Source: Hedera helix
Taxonomy: Eukaryota > Streptophyta > Magnoliopsida > Apiales > Araliaceae
Assembly: GCA_947179155.2 (NCBI GenBank)
Contig: OX359282.1
Coordinates: forward strand, 2,247,001 to 2,311,000
Reading direction: 5' to 3'
DNA length: 64,000 nt
In this document: piece after piece, positions 1 through 11,693 of the stretch
Numbering within the stretch: the stretch's first letter is position 1
Layout: every line of letters begins with the position of its first letter
Translations under genes and position numbers: made by a program
The notes under the pieces: model-generated
The model's database searches: none
Told to the model about the DNA's origin: nothing
Seen by the model: only the letters and a program-made list of their open reading frames with translations

Positions 1-1340
1 TAAATTATGGGCCAAGTTTGACTTTGTGAATTGCTAGCCAAAAATGATATATACATGTATTGTATCTATCATTTTCTACCTCTATAAATATGAAGCATTG
101 CTAATGTGTTGGGGGTTGGGAGGATTGCAAGCTCTCTTCACAAATTGGTTGAGTGCGTTGAGTGAGTTGGAAATGAGTTCTACTAGTAACTCTAGTAGTG
201 AGTTAGCAAGTTAAGGTGAGTTCATCCATCGAGTCAACCGAGTTAGGCCGAGTCAAGCGAGTCGATCTTATTTTTTGAACGAGATAGGCCTGGGATGTTC
301 ATAAGCTACTCGGGTAGAGAAGGAAGCAAGCACACAAAACCCCAAAAAGGTTAGAAAACCCTAAAAACCCTAGTTATGCTTGTTCTGTGATTAAAATTTT
401 AAATAAATGGCAAAAATACCATCTTTATGTTCTTTAAGTCTAGATCCATGCTAGGAATGTTAACTTAGTGTTTCATGGATTTCTGATATGGATCTATAAG
501 CATTTATGTGGAAAAAGTTGGCCAAAATATGTAAAATCATGTTTTCCGGAAAGTTAGAAACTGAACAGTACATTGTCGAAATTACTGTTCACGATCTAAA
601 AATTTGATTCTTGAAGTTATGTAAATTCTGAAACTTGAATGACTAAAATCCGAGTTAAAATGAATTAGTTATGATTTTTCTAATAAAACACTCCACTGTC
701 GGAAGTGTTGCATGAACATTCCGGTTCCAGGCTATTTTCGGAGGTCAAATTGTGTCCAAAAAATTAATCCGATAATGGAAAATTGTAGTTCTGGAAGTCA
801 CGATTTCAACAATATAAAGTAGAGCACCATCCAAGCATAAACCTCCTTGACCCAAGCATCCATGACCTCCATCAATGGTTTTAAGCTTGCTCTTCTAGCT
901 TCTTCATTGTATATTCCAAAAATTGAAGGTTTTGGGATGGAAAATCCAAGGTTTGGCAACCTCCCATGGAAGAAGATCATAACCCCTCTTCTTCTCTCAA
1001 ACCCTAGCCTCTCTCTCTCAGCCCCCAAATGAAATAAGGAAATGAAATATATGATATTAGGGCTGAAAAACTGAACTAAAAAGCTGATCTACCGACCTAT
1101 TATAGTGCACCGACGCGGCGGTAGCAAGGCACCGCTACGACACAGAACCCTGTTGTTTCTGAGTTTTTGTACTAGCGTCGTGGCGCTCATTTTAACGACT
1201 GCGGCGGTGGCCCTTTTTGCAGAATTACTAAAATGCCATCTAACTATAATTTTCCTACAAAATAAAAATAAATTTAAAACATATAATTACTATAAATAAC
1301 CTAAAACATAATTAAAACTAATATTAACAACATTTATAGC

Positions 1341-1404
<64 letters not shown>

Positions 1405-1556
1405 CATAACTAAATATAAAACACTTAAAATTAATAGAAAGCATAATTTAGAACAATAACATTAAAAACACATAAAAATCAACTAAAATGCTAAAGAATT
1501 CACAAAATCAATAAGTTCAAAAGTATTTAATATATAGGTATAAAAACAAGTCATCA
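1..1556. mobile_element. LTR-retrotransposon remnant, unit A copy
   Basis: This left-truncated stretch matches 21990-23412 in unit B almost base for base, and its right half matches 53916-54559 in unit C. In B the element starts with TGTAATAACCCGAAT at 21006. Here and in C it ends in GTCATCA, so the terminal pattern is TG...CA as in plant LTRs. The 1000-1030 region holds a pyrimidine-rich leader (CTCTCTCTCTCAG) common in LTR leader sequence. No gag or pol coding sequence is visible. The 798-1028 minus-strand open frame lies in this leader and is not a credible gene. The superfamily is not resolved; a Ty3/gypsy LTR is my guess. Confidence 0.6.
1340..1398. repeat. (AAT)n microsatellite, expanded in unit A
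   Basis: About twenty uninterrupted AAT triplets. The aligned position in unit B (about 23357-23385) holds only a short interrupted run, and in unit C (about 54389-54403) about five triplets, so the expansion is specific to unit A. Confidence 0.95.
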
Positions 1557-1857
1557 CTTGTACTTCTGTATTCTTGATTTTTAAGGAGGCAGGTAACCAT
1601 GTCTAGTGGATGAATCTGTGAATTTTATAGTTATGTTTTTATTATTGAAGTTCATTGGGATAATATGGGGAGGCTTACCCTCACACATATTAATATATTT
1701 GAAAATAAGTATTTAGATATGTTTGTAACATTGTTAGTAATATTAATGGTATAATTACATAATATGGGGAGGCTTACCCCCACACATATTAATATATTTG
1801 AAAATAAGTATGTAGATATCTTTGTAACATTGTTAGTAATATCAATGGTGTAATTAA
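1557..1857. repeat. U2 3'-flank-like block with 99-bp tandem duplication
   Basis: The block starts with CTTGTACTTCTGTATTC, also found downstream of the U2 gene at 20659. It then runs into two direct copies of a 99-bp unit starting at 1660 and 1759, each opening with ATAATATGGGGAGG. Unit C holds the same pair at 54663 and 54762. Unit B lacks this block between its LTR remnant and 23420. The same sequence in a longer tandem form occurs at 52772-53343. No coding capacity is credible. Confidence 0.75.
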
Positions 1858-2104
1858 GATTGTAAATGGTAACTGAAAAATTTGTATACATCGTATTAAA
1901 AAAAGCAGATATTATTAGTATTCGAAACAAAACAGATATATCCGTATTCAGTTTTAAGATATCCGTAAATAAACAGATCTGAATACGGATATAAGCGTAT
2001 TCATATTCGTTTAACATCTGACAGTAAATATATCCGATTAATAGTAGATATCTGTTATCGGATATTCGGATTCATATCAGTATTCGAAATTCGTATTTGA
2101 ATAA

Positions 2105-2106
<2 letters not shown>
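1857..2106. mobile_element. hAT-like non-autonomous element remnant
   Basis: The stretch opens with ATTGTAAATGGTAAC and is dense in short inverted motifs such as ATATCCG, CGGATAT and ATTCGGAT, ending in GTATTTGAATAAC. Such sequence is common near the ends of plant hAT elements. A related copy sits at 54853-55095 and truncated relatives at 52926-53270. I could not define terminal repeats or an 8-bp target duplication, so the class is tentative. Confidence 0.4.

Positions 2107-2108
<2 letters not shown>

Positions 2109-2145
<37 letters not shown>
2109..2145. repeat. (TG)n microsatellite
   Basis: An uninterrupted TG run of about 18 dinucleotides. Unit C has a shorter, interrupted run at about 55097-55127. 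Unit B has lost the whole surrounding stretch. Confidence 0.95.
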
Positions 2146-2147
<2 letters not shown>

Positions 2148-2775
2148 TTTGTGTGTATAAATAATTGAATTATCAATCATCATATATTAAGTAAATATAA
2201 TTTTTTCAAATAACATTCCTTACATATATAATAATTAATTTTTACTATCATACGAAAATTATTTTTAAAATACAGCATTTCACTTTTAGAAAATAGAAAA
2301 TAACACTTTTAAATATAATATTAAAAAGTGAAATAAATTCATTTAATTTTAATTAATGTATTATTGTTATTGTAAAGTGTAAAATATCTAAAATTTATCA
2401 TGAAATATGAAAATTATGTACTACAAGAACAACATTATAGTTATTAGTTTATTATAAATATTTTATTTTCAAAACTTATGTGCGAGAAAAAGAGTGGATG
2501 ATAAATTAGTATTATCTTTCATTGAAAATGCGGTTAGTTTGATAATTTCTCTAGGAATTTTTAGTTTTACCAATTTTTTTACAAACTTAAATAAAATTAA
2601 AATAACTATTTTTTCATAATCATAACTAAATATATATGCACTTCATTCAAATGTTTAGGTTAATAATTGATCGAGGGAACCTGTAATATATAATGCAATG
2701 AATTATTATTTGATAAATTAATAACTACAACTATTTTCTTAAATTTCTAATTAAATATTTATTTTTTTAATAATA

Positions 2776-3032
2776 CTCTCTCCATTCCATACTATTTGGT
2801 TATTGTTGACTTTTTAAAGTCAGCCTAAGTGATTTTTACACTCACAATTGACATAGATATTTTAATTTTAATCAATACAATGATGAATATTGTAAATTAT
2901 AAAAAAAGTATTACTCATTGTAAGTTTTATTGTTTTATAATTTTTAATTAGACATTTTAATTTTGAGTTTGAAAATATCACGTAATGACTTTCAAAAGTC
3001 ATTAATGATAATATAATTTAGAACTAAGGGAG
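2776..3032. mobile_element. Stowaway-like MITE, unit A
   Basis: A 257-bp element flanked by TA on both sides, as expected for Tc1/mariner-type Stowaway MITEs. It opens with CTCTCTCCATTCC and closes with GAACTAAGGGAG, a degenerate version of the Stowaway terminus. The interior also carries inverted matches (GACTTTTTAAAGTC; GACTTTCAAAAGTC). Copies of identical length lie at 23863 and 55754, so it predates the unit duplications. It has no coding capacity. Confidence 0.8.
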
Positions 3033-3606
3033 TATAGTAAATTATTATCCATGTCGCTCGTTGTTCGCACAGGGTTGGTGAGCTTGTTCATTATTAGTTT
3101 CTGTTGTTAATCTTTATATGTATCTGCAGTCAAGGAAAGTGATAATAAAAAAAGCCGAGATAGCTAAACTATTTTACTAGCTCATCATGCACTTACTTAC
3201 TTGAATTTGTTTGGCAGAACATGCACAAGCTCGATCCTAAAAAACTCCCCTTCCTTTCTTACTTAATGTGCTTGTTATTCCTTCGTATTTTTCCCGACTA
3301 GTGTGTTCAGATTCTTAAAAATACCGTTTTTATTTTGTCTTATATCATAGACTTTTACTTTGATCACAATTCAATTTTGTCATGTCACATAAATATTTAA
3401 AAATCACATGGACAATGATGAATAGTATATAAGCCTATTATGAAAAAGTATCAGCAGGTAGACTTTTGTTTTCTAATAAGACAGGTGGCATGATTTATGA
3501 TAGTCTTTTCACTGAAGGGACAATAGGACAAAATCAACTAGAAAAGATGCAAATTCTCCCCCCATAAACTATGTAGTTAGTTTTTATTTGGGGTACACAT
3601 TTATAT

Positions 3607-5063
3607 TGTGTTTGCAAGTTTTTATTTCAGGGGAGGGGAGGGGAGGGGAGGGGAAAATAATTAAAATCCCTTCAAATAGCATGTTTGTGAGTTTTTGTAG
3701 GGAATGAGGGAAGAGATTTAGAGGTAAAATTGATTTAATTTTTGGCTAAAAAATTTTCCCTCAAAAGTGGGAGGATTTGGAAGGATGGGAAAGTGAGATA
3801 TTTTACATTACCAAAAACAACCTTGTAAAATAAATAATATGACAATTTTACCCTTCACTAGCATAACTCTCAATTATTATAAACACATTATGTAAGGGAA
3901 ATTCGTCAATTACAGGGAATTATACTCTGCCCTAGTTAATGCACCAATGTCAATCCTTAATTACATAACCAATGCCAATCAGTAATAAATTAATTACAAA
4001 CACAGTATATAAACACAACATATTTCTCTTATACACACAGTATATAAACACAATATATATTGTGTATCCTATATTTATATAATAATATATAAACACAGTA
4101 CATATTGTTTTTTATATTATTTATATAAATAATAAATAAATGTAGTATATTATTTATATGAATACAATATACAGTATACATTATATAAATATATTATTAT
4201 ATAATGTATTTATATAAATATAGTATATACTGTATATAAATACATTATATTTAATTTATATACTGTGTTTATAAGAATTTCCGTTTTAAACACAGTATAT
4301 AAGGGAATTCGTCAATTAGCTGGGGAAATTCTTAATTACATTACCAATGCCAATTGGTAATAACTTAATTGGTGCCTCAAATGGGATAATAAATATATAT
4401 TGCTAATTATTTTAGTTGTAAAAAAAAGTTTCATTGTCACCATTTTAAGTTATTTTATTAAATGTTAAATTTTATAATTAAATTTGATATCAATTCATTT
4501 GATTTTAGTCACTACAATTATAAATAACATAAATTATCTTAAAAATAATATTAATTACGGATAATTTAAATTATCTTAGAAACAATACATTAATGAACTA
4601 TAATAGTTAATTTATAAATATCTCAATATTAATTAAAAATTTATTATTATCAAAATATAAATAGATTTTAATTTTACAAATTAACTTCAAAACATCAAAA
4701 TCAAAACAACCTAACAAAGTAGTAAGAATAATTAATAACATACCATCTATTAATTAATAATTATGTGAAAAATTAGTTACTGTTGGAGGGAATTAGTGTA
4801 GGTGAAGGAGCTATCAACCATACTTTTTGTGATTTTCATTGAATGCCCATATTAAAATATGTAAGAGTAATATAGTAATAGTGTAGTTTGAAAATAAGAA
4901 TTTTGTCCTTTCCTTTCCTACTTCTAAACAGAAAATTTAATTAAAATCTCATCTCATCCATTCATTTCTAAAACTCACAAACACGACAAAAGAAAACTAT
5001 AATCCATCCCTTCCACTTCTTTACTTTCCTTTCCCAGCTCATCCCTCCAAACTCAGAAACACA
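3607..5063. mobile_element. 1.46-kb non-autonomous DNA element, unit A
   Basis: The ends are inverted relative to each other: TGTGTTTGCAAGTTT at the left, and a right end that reads TGTGTTTCTGAGTTT on the minus strand. G-rich subterminal sequence on the left mirrors C-rich sequence on the right. The middle (about 4000-4310) is a dense series of AT palindromes built on ACAGTATATAAACACA and its reverse. No transposase frame is present. Copies lie at 24694-26150 (same length) and 56593-58023. A hAT-related foldback element is possible, but I see no clear target duplication. Confidence 0.5.
3630..3654 (+). repeat. (GGGGA)n tract, unit A
   Basis: Five GGGGA units in tandem near the left end of the 1.46-kb DNA element. 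Repeated G4 runs could form a G-quadruplex on the plus strand. The tract is kept in unit B and altered and lengthened in unit C (56617-56667). Confidence 0.9.
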
Positions 5064-6679
5064 GTATAAGGATATTAAGTCATTTATCCTTTTGAAATAT
5101 CCCAAAAGAAAATTTACTCAATTTAATAAAAAAATATTTGTGGAGCAAAATATTTTTATAAGTGAGACTCTTTTTGTGGGGAAAAAGGATTGCATAAATA
5201 AGCATCTCAAATTAACTTTTTGAAAGTCAATTTGAGATTTTATATTCCCTCAAATCACAAAATGACAGCAATGAAATATGGTTAGATTGTAACGCTTTAA
5301 CACAAACGTGATATGAAGGTTTTTGTACCAACACGAACGAAAGTAAACCCTTGAATCAATAAGAAAAATAATAAACTCATAAATAGAACAAGAGATAATA
5401 ATCTAAATTAATTAATAAAACGTTATTGCTCACAAGTCTTAATAAGCATATTTATAGTTCTAAGCTACTTTCCAACATCAATCAGGATAAGAAAAATTAA
5501 AATAACGAAAATTAAAAAACAATCCAAGTTTGACTGGCGAGAAGATTACTTCAAATATTTTTTCGGGATATGCGTCATGGCCAAAGTCGAGGAGTCTTGT
5601 AGGGCTAGTTGTTAGTTTCGATTTGATATTTTATGGGCCCCTTGCTTCTTTTTGAATAAAAAGTTAAGCTACTTTAAAAACAGACCGACTCGAAAAGCTA
5701 TTCCAAGTCTGAATTGAACTCTTCAGTCTCCTTTGCTAATTTATGAATTTTAAGGATATAATTTTCTCCTATTTTGATCCCTAAATTAATTAGTGGTACT
5801 GGCATGGTAGCATAATTGTAATACTAACTTTGAGGATATTGTATCATTTTATAATATTGTTAAGAAAAACATACCTATTTTTGTGGATTAAATTTTTATT
5901 ATTTCTTTTTATTTTTTTGAATGTAACTCATTTTTGGAGCGGAAAAAATATTTTGAAACAAAGGGAGAATTATAAATTTATAAAACGACCCTCATTTTTC
6001 TTCAATTTTCTCTCTCTACCTTCCACATGTTTCTCTTTTTGTATTAAAATTTTTCACTCTCCCTCCCATGTATCACAAATGACACCAAGATGGTTTTAAT
6101 TCATAGCCAAGGTATGGTTTGATATTGATATATGCAAAATAAAAAATTATAATTTGCATAAAAAAATGTTAACAACTTCAAGAAATTACCATATGATTTA
6201 TATAATGTTATATGCATTGAATGACAAGGTGCAGTACTAGTAAGTGCGATTTATGAAAGTTTTTACAAATTACAGATTTAAGAGAACAATGGAGGAAAGA
6301 GTTTTGAGTTTAGTTTAAAGAACATTAGTTGTATTTTGATTATGAAAGTCTCATGTTTGATGTCAGTTTTTTGTTTACGAATATATGATTCAGATGTAAT
6401 TAAGCAAGATCTAGACTTTATTTATTTATGTATTATTCTTCTTTGTTTTGTTTGTAATTTTTTTCAGGAAATAATTACTATTTTTTTTTTTCTATTTTGC
6501 TAAAAAAAAATGCATTCAACGAGAACTTTGTATTTATGTCAGGGAGTTGACTTGCACAAATTAATGAAAAAATTGGCGAGAAAAACTGAAAATTTTACGT
6601 AGTATTTTTGATCGAAAAATTAATTTAATTTATTTTGTACCATTTGCTAAATGACTCATGTTATGATATTTTACATCAT
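5064..6679. other. Non-coding AT-rich stretch, unit A
   Basis: No gene is recognisable. Open frames such as 5830-6099 are rich in Phe and Leu because the DNA is T-rich, and they have no family likeness. The sequence is shared with 26151-27775 in B. In C the match runs from 58024 and is split by a copia insertion at 59318. Confidence 0.6.
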
Positions 6680-8944
6680 AGGTATTCCCGTTCCGTCATC
6701 TAACTAACTAATGTCCTTCAAGTAGTATCATGACTTTAAAATACACAAAGCCATTTTACTAAGTCATTCTTCCATACATGGTAGTGGTTTTGATGTATGT
6801 ACATTATTTTTAATACTATTCATTGGATTACCTTTAAGGTAATCTTGACCATTCATTATATATTAAAATATTAATAAAATTTGTACTTTTTGATAACCTT
6901 GGACTTGTTAAACCAGTCAAGTTACATATTTTGTCAAAAACATATAATACTAAAATTTATCTCAAAACATATAATACTACTTAAACAAGTAACCACGTTA
7001 TTTTAATAGTTGTGGATCAAATTGTGCCACATCCTTTATCAGAAATCAAGACATTAAAGAGACGCGGACCAAATTGAGCCACATATTATTTTTTTCTTTC
7101 TTCCTTTTTCAAAAGTCAATTATTTAAATTTTATAATTTTATATTTTTGAATAAATAAAACTTTTACTTAGTAATTCGTGTATTTAAAAGAGATAATTTT
7201 TCTTATTTCTTAGTAATTTTTATATATGTTTTATATAATGACTCAAAATAATCATATATGATTAATAAAATAAAACAAATTTTATGAATTTAAATAAATA
7301 ATCTTCTAATTAATAAGTCCTGCATTTAGAATATAGATTAAAAATAAATCATAGTAAGTTATATATGATAGTTATATTTATTTTTAATTACTAACTATAA
7401 ATAATTTTATAATATCAATTAAACATTAAATAAATTTATAATTTTGAATATATAAATTTAAGAATTCCTAATTCATAAATTTATATAAATTTATAATTTT
7501 AATGATGATTCTTTAATTAATTAGGAAATTAAAAGATATTAAAACAATCTTAACCCCAAATGTTAACAATATTAAATACGAAACCTTATTCATCACCTAA
7601 ACATATTCACTCCAAATTAAGTGTACAATTCAAACTAAAAGATTCAAAACACTTTGTAATCTATTTAAGGCGCATTTAATTATTCGCCTTAGATCATTTA
7701 TTAACACCCCAAAGCATAAAAATTAAAAGCTAAAGTTAAGAAATCCTAAAACCCCAATACGACAAATTATTCTTAAGACCTTAGTCCATTGTATCGCTCA
7801 TATTAATCTGATTTTATAATTATTTTTTTAATACAAAAACTAGACTTCAAATACTCCAATTTAACCTTAAGAATCACTCAAATCAAATTAAAAATCATTA
7901 AGTTATCCGTTTTTAAATATTAGAAATTGCTACTGAAAATTCTGCTACAAAAATTTCAGATCTGCCTTTCCTTAAAATTTATAATAAACAAAATAGTTAG
8001 ATTTCATGGTACAAATTGGTAATAAATATTCTCAGCTTATATAAGTATAACATATCCAAATTTACAACGATCCAAGATTAGGAGATATAACTCATACAAT
8101 AGACCTTAAATATATAAAAACAGATTTTTAGATTTTAACTTCTACATTCAATCAAATTATATTTATTTATATAAATTCATCTTCTCTTTGTGGTTATCAT
8201 GATATCTAATCATGCATCTATATTTTGTTTAAAAATAATCTCTAATTTAAAACCCCCAGAACTAAACTTAAAATCAAAATATAAAATAATATTTATCTTC
8301 CTTGTTCGTCTTTTCTCAACACACAAAAATAAAGAATCTGACTTTCGGATCTTTTAGAGTCCTCAAAATGCCTTAACATCTTCACGGAAATTGTAGCTCG
8401 TGAAAAAATATACAAAACATGCTCGAAAACCCCAAATCATTCGGGGTTAATACGATTGAGTTACGAATTTTCAAAATTAGAGCTGAAAATAGTGACAGTT
8501 TCAATTAACATCTTTTTCTCTCTAAAATAAAGAGAACGAAAATTGAAGAAATAGGCTTTGGATTCACTCAATTCTGAATTAGATGAATTAATTATGATTT
8601 TTCTGAGTAGCTGTAGAATATATAAAGTATCTACTTAGGAATTCAACTAATCAAGTTTAAATAGGATTGGGGTTATATCTAACACTCTTTAAATAAAGTT
8701 TGAATACAATTAAGTTATATCTAACAATCTTTAAATATAATGAGAAAACACTATATGACTTACCAAAACCTAATGGACTCCTTAATTTCAATTTATTAAT
8801 TATCTACAAAAAAATAAAAATAATTAACTTTCCAAAAGAAATAAATTATTAACTTGCCTCTTTAATTCACTTGTGCTTTTAAGAAAATTAAACTAATATT
8901 TAATAATTTTTATTAAAAATCTGGGTTATTACATTGTGAGCATC
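6680..8944. mobile_element. LTR-like remnant ending GGGTTATTACA, unit A
   Basis: An AT-rich non-coding stretch whose right edge (8934-8944) reads GGGTTATTACA, a typical 3' terminus of plant LTRs. The sequence before it (8370-8600) contains GAGTTACGAATTTTC, a kind of sequence I associate with long LTRs. The left boundary and any target duplication are not resolved. It is present in all three units (B about 27775-30062; C about 61640-63902), so it is old in the array. In C the terminus is altered by extra bases (ATTACGTACATTG). Confidence 0.35.
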
Positions 8945-10170
8945 ATTGAGGTTAGTATCAAACCGAAATCTAGGTTTCTCCAAACAGTGGCAGCACTTGT
9001 ATGAGAATGAAAGAGAACTAGATTGCTACTATTACAGTCAAAAGCTGAGTAACTGGCTCCTAGAGAGAGAAAAACAAGTACCTTGAGATTCACCAAGAAC
9101 AGATCTTCTGCAGATTAGCAAACATTTTTCTTCATCTTCAAATTGGCTTTTTCCTTGGTTTTATATTTTCAGGCTTTGTTTTTTGTCTTGTTTCATTTTG
9201 GTCACTCATTTTTTTATATTCTTGGGGTCAAAAACAGCACCATACATTATTACTCGCTTCGTCCCTCTTTATATGTCTATGTTATATACTCTTGGTGAAT
9301 ATAGCAGCATCCTATTAGGTAATACTATCCCTGTTTTAAATAATAAGATTATTATTGACTTTTGAAATTGAGATGATATATAAAAAATTATGAAATAATA
9401 AAATCTTGTAATGAGCAGAAATTTTTAGATAGTTTATAATTTTTATCTTTTGTTTGACTAAAATTAATGAAAGACATGTCAATTTTGAGTTAAAAAATGT
9501 ATTAATTATCATTTCCTAAAAATATTAATTATCATTTCCTAAACAACTCTTTTTTCCCTTCATGTATATTTTCTTGATAAAAAAGCTCTTTTTCCCCTTT
9601 ATAAATGTCGGTTTATTTTTATGTGAGGCTTATTTTCTCATATAAATTTATTATTTAATAGCTCTCCGTTATTGTGAATCTGTCTTGATTAGGAGTATGG
9701 CTAACAATGGTGTTGAGTAAGACAAATTCCTGTTGTGTTAGATCATAGATATTACATTGAAAAAATCAACATTAGCATGATCAATTTAATTAGTCAAATT
9801 TCTTAACAATAACATTATCTTATTTATTAGTCGTATGAAACGCGTGTTTACTCTTTTAACCGTTTAGTTCACTAATTTAAATTTTAAACAAAAAGGTAGT
9901 TCATTAATTTAAATTTTTAAACAAAAAGGCGACGAATTTTATTTATTTTAATTTGTTTATTACAACAAGAGATATTTAACAAAAATAAGGTTTTTGAAAG
10001 AAAATTGATTAAGAAATTCTCCCCAAGAGATTGTTCATTAGGTTGTTGCTTTATCAACTGGCAGGTTGTTGTTTAATTATGAAAGGACATAACCTTATCT
10101 CACTATATATATTCACAAGATAATGTAACATAAATTTGCTGACCCATTTTTTATTCATAACGTTCTTCAA
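8945..10170. other. Non-coding stretch, unit A
   Basis: No gene was recognised. A degenerate Stowaway-type start (CGCTTCGTCCCTC at about 9254) suggests another truncated MITE. The open frame at 9183-9365 has no recognisable likeness. Unit B carries the same sequence from 30063. Confidence 0.5.
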
Positions 10171-10340
10171 CTTGAGGTGGTACGCATCATTTTAACGTAT
10201 CAGAAAGATATACCGGTGGGCTTGATGCTTGATGTGGTGGGACTGGCGACTGGGAACATTTTACCGTATTTTAAAAAGGCTGATGGTGCTAAAGCCTGGA
10301 GGCTCGCCTGCGGAGGCATAAATTATTTTAGGAAACTGAT

Positions 10341-10566
10341 ATTTTCGCAGGCTTTTTTGTTATTTCCACAGGGTTTACCTATAGCGACAGTTTTAAAACA
10401 GTCTATAAACCAATGGCGACCCTTTTCATATGTAAAGTGTCGCTATAGATCTATAGCGACTTTTTTAACTTATAAAGTGTAGTCATAGGTATATAGCCAC
10501 GGTTTTAAAACCGTCGCTAAAAAAGGGGTCCACCTGCGAAAATAACAAAAAACCCTGTGGAAATAG
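10341..10566. mobile_element. Foldback / CACTA-like inverted-repeat element, unit A
   Basis: A left arm (10341-10377, core TCGCAGGCTTTTTTGTT) is matched by an inverted right arm (10532-10566). Between them lie several GCGAC/GTCGC motifs (TATAGCGACAG, GTGTCGCTATAG, CTATAGCGACTTT) and a perfect palindrome core GACGGTTTTAAAACCGTC. GCGACGGTTTT-type subterminal repeats are common in plant CACTA elements. The CACTA terminus itself is not visible, so class and limits are uncertain. The same element is at 31370-31595 in unit B. Confidence 0.5.
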
Positions 10567-11005
10567 CAGTTCCCGTTATTTTATGCTCCATCCATCCCAT
10601 AAAATTTATTAATTTATAATATGTTTAAGTTTAATATTGGTGGCATGTTAAAATTATTTTGTTGTTATAACACCCCAATCTTGTATCGTAATATGTGAAT
10701 TTTTGTTGTCTATACATAGAATTAAATTACTAACAATAGTATTTTCAATTACAACCTTTGGATGATTTTTTGTTGGACTAAAATAATCTAAGAAAATATT
10801 ATTGAGAAAGTGTATTAGGTCTTGATATGCTATATTTTGTTTTAGAACCGAAATTTGACCCAAGTATTTATACATTGTATTAGAGTCGACCCTCAAAAGC
10901 TTTGGTCAGGTTATCTTATCGGGTTGCTAGTATTATCCAACAATGACTAGTGTGTAATTCTGATGATGATGTCAAAAATTTAAGTGGCGAGTTTGTAATA
11001 ACTTA

Positions 11006-11046
11006 GTCCCACATCTAAATATGTGCAAATAATTTGTTTATATATG
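11006..11046 (+). promoter_or_regulatory. snRNA-type USE plus TATA box, unit A
   Basis: GTCCCACATCT at 11006-11016 matches ten of eleven positions of the plant snRNA upstream sequence element RTCCCACATCG. A TATA-like TTTATATATG starts at 11037, 20 bp further on. Known plant spacings are about 33-34 bp for Pol II snRNA genes and about 23-26 bp for Pol III genes (U6, U3). This spacing is closer to the Pol III type but slightly short. No recognisable snRNA starts about 25 bp downstream, so it is an orphan or chance motif pair. Unit B keeps it at 32036-32076. Confidence 0.4.
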
Positions 11047-11159
11047 AGACATTGAATTACTAACAATAAGATCTTTAAGGAAAATGTATTAGGCCTTGGT
11101 ACGTTATGATTTGATTCGGACTCGGGAGATGACAAGCAAAACCTGTGTTGAAATCAAGC

Positions 11160-11190
11160 ATACCTTTCTCGGTTTGACTAAAGATCAAAC
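11160..11190 (+). pseudogene. U2 snRNA 5'-end fragment, unit A
   Basis: ATACCTTTCTCGG at 11160-11172 is identical to the first 13 bases of the U2 genes at 19995 and 47553. After a short gap, CTAAAGATCAA resembles the next U2 segment (CTAAGATCAA). The four bases before it (AAGC) also match the U2 5' flank. Similarity then stops, so the branch-site pairing region and Sm site are absent. It is a truncated U2-derived sequence or a chance match, and cannot make U2. The same fragment is at 32170 in unit B. Confidence 0.5.
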
Positions 11191-11270
11191 AAATTATTTA
11201 TGTTTATATTTTGCAAGGCCAGCTCTCTCAAAAGTTGCCAATGCCATCCCACTTTTGTATTAACTTGAGG

Positions 11271-11462
11271 TCATTCTCGACGGACATGTCTGTTGCCTCA
11301 AGTGTTGTCGCCCCGTGTTTCCGTCAACCGCCGTCGTTATTGAATCAAAGCCGACAGACTCATTAGTGATGGACAGGTGACGGACTATCCGTCACCTATT
11401 ATTAAAAATGTCATAGGCGATGGACAGTTCATTGCCAATTACATATAGTCCGTCGAGAATGA
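11271..11462. mobile_element. 192-bp MITE with 15-bp terminal inverted repeats, unit A
   Basis: TCATTCTCGACGGAC at 11271-11285 is exactly inverted at 11448-11462 (GTCCGTCGAGAATGA). The interior has further CCGTC/GACGG motifs, for example GGTGACGGACTATCCGTCACC at about 11386-11406, which forms its own hairpin. No coding sequence is present. The superfamily is not clear because no target duplication longer than 2-3 bp is visible. The equivalent copy in unit B is 32281-32472. Confidence 0.8.
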
Positions 11463-11693
11463 CTATTTTTCTTAAAAAGTATATTTTTCAAAATTATTAA
11501 AATCCCCCTAGTTTTTTTTTTAATAAACCACTAAATATTAGCATCTAAATATATAATATCACACCACCAATAAACAAACTCAATCTCATAAATTTATATA
11601 TAAAAATAATATGAAAACAATACTAATATTCAAAATTTAAATGTTTAAATACATAAGTATAAAGTCTTTTTATATGTCATGATTATTCTCTCA

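Noticed and set aside
798..1028. Arg-rich frame (minus strand) conserved in units A, B and C
   Set aside because: It lies in the purine-rich leader of an LTR remnant. Conservation follows from DNA duplication. In C it is broken by a deletion.
10177..10482. Plus-strand frame of 101 codons with a counterpart at 31246
   Set aside because: It reads through one arm and the centre of the foldback element, and the two copies differ at the start and in many residues. No family is recognisable.
11006..11046. Possible functional U6 or U3 gene promoter
   Set aside because: The motifs are strong, but the spacing is 20 bp instead of 23-26 bp and no U6 or U3 sequence follows.
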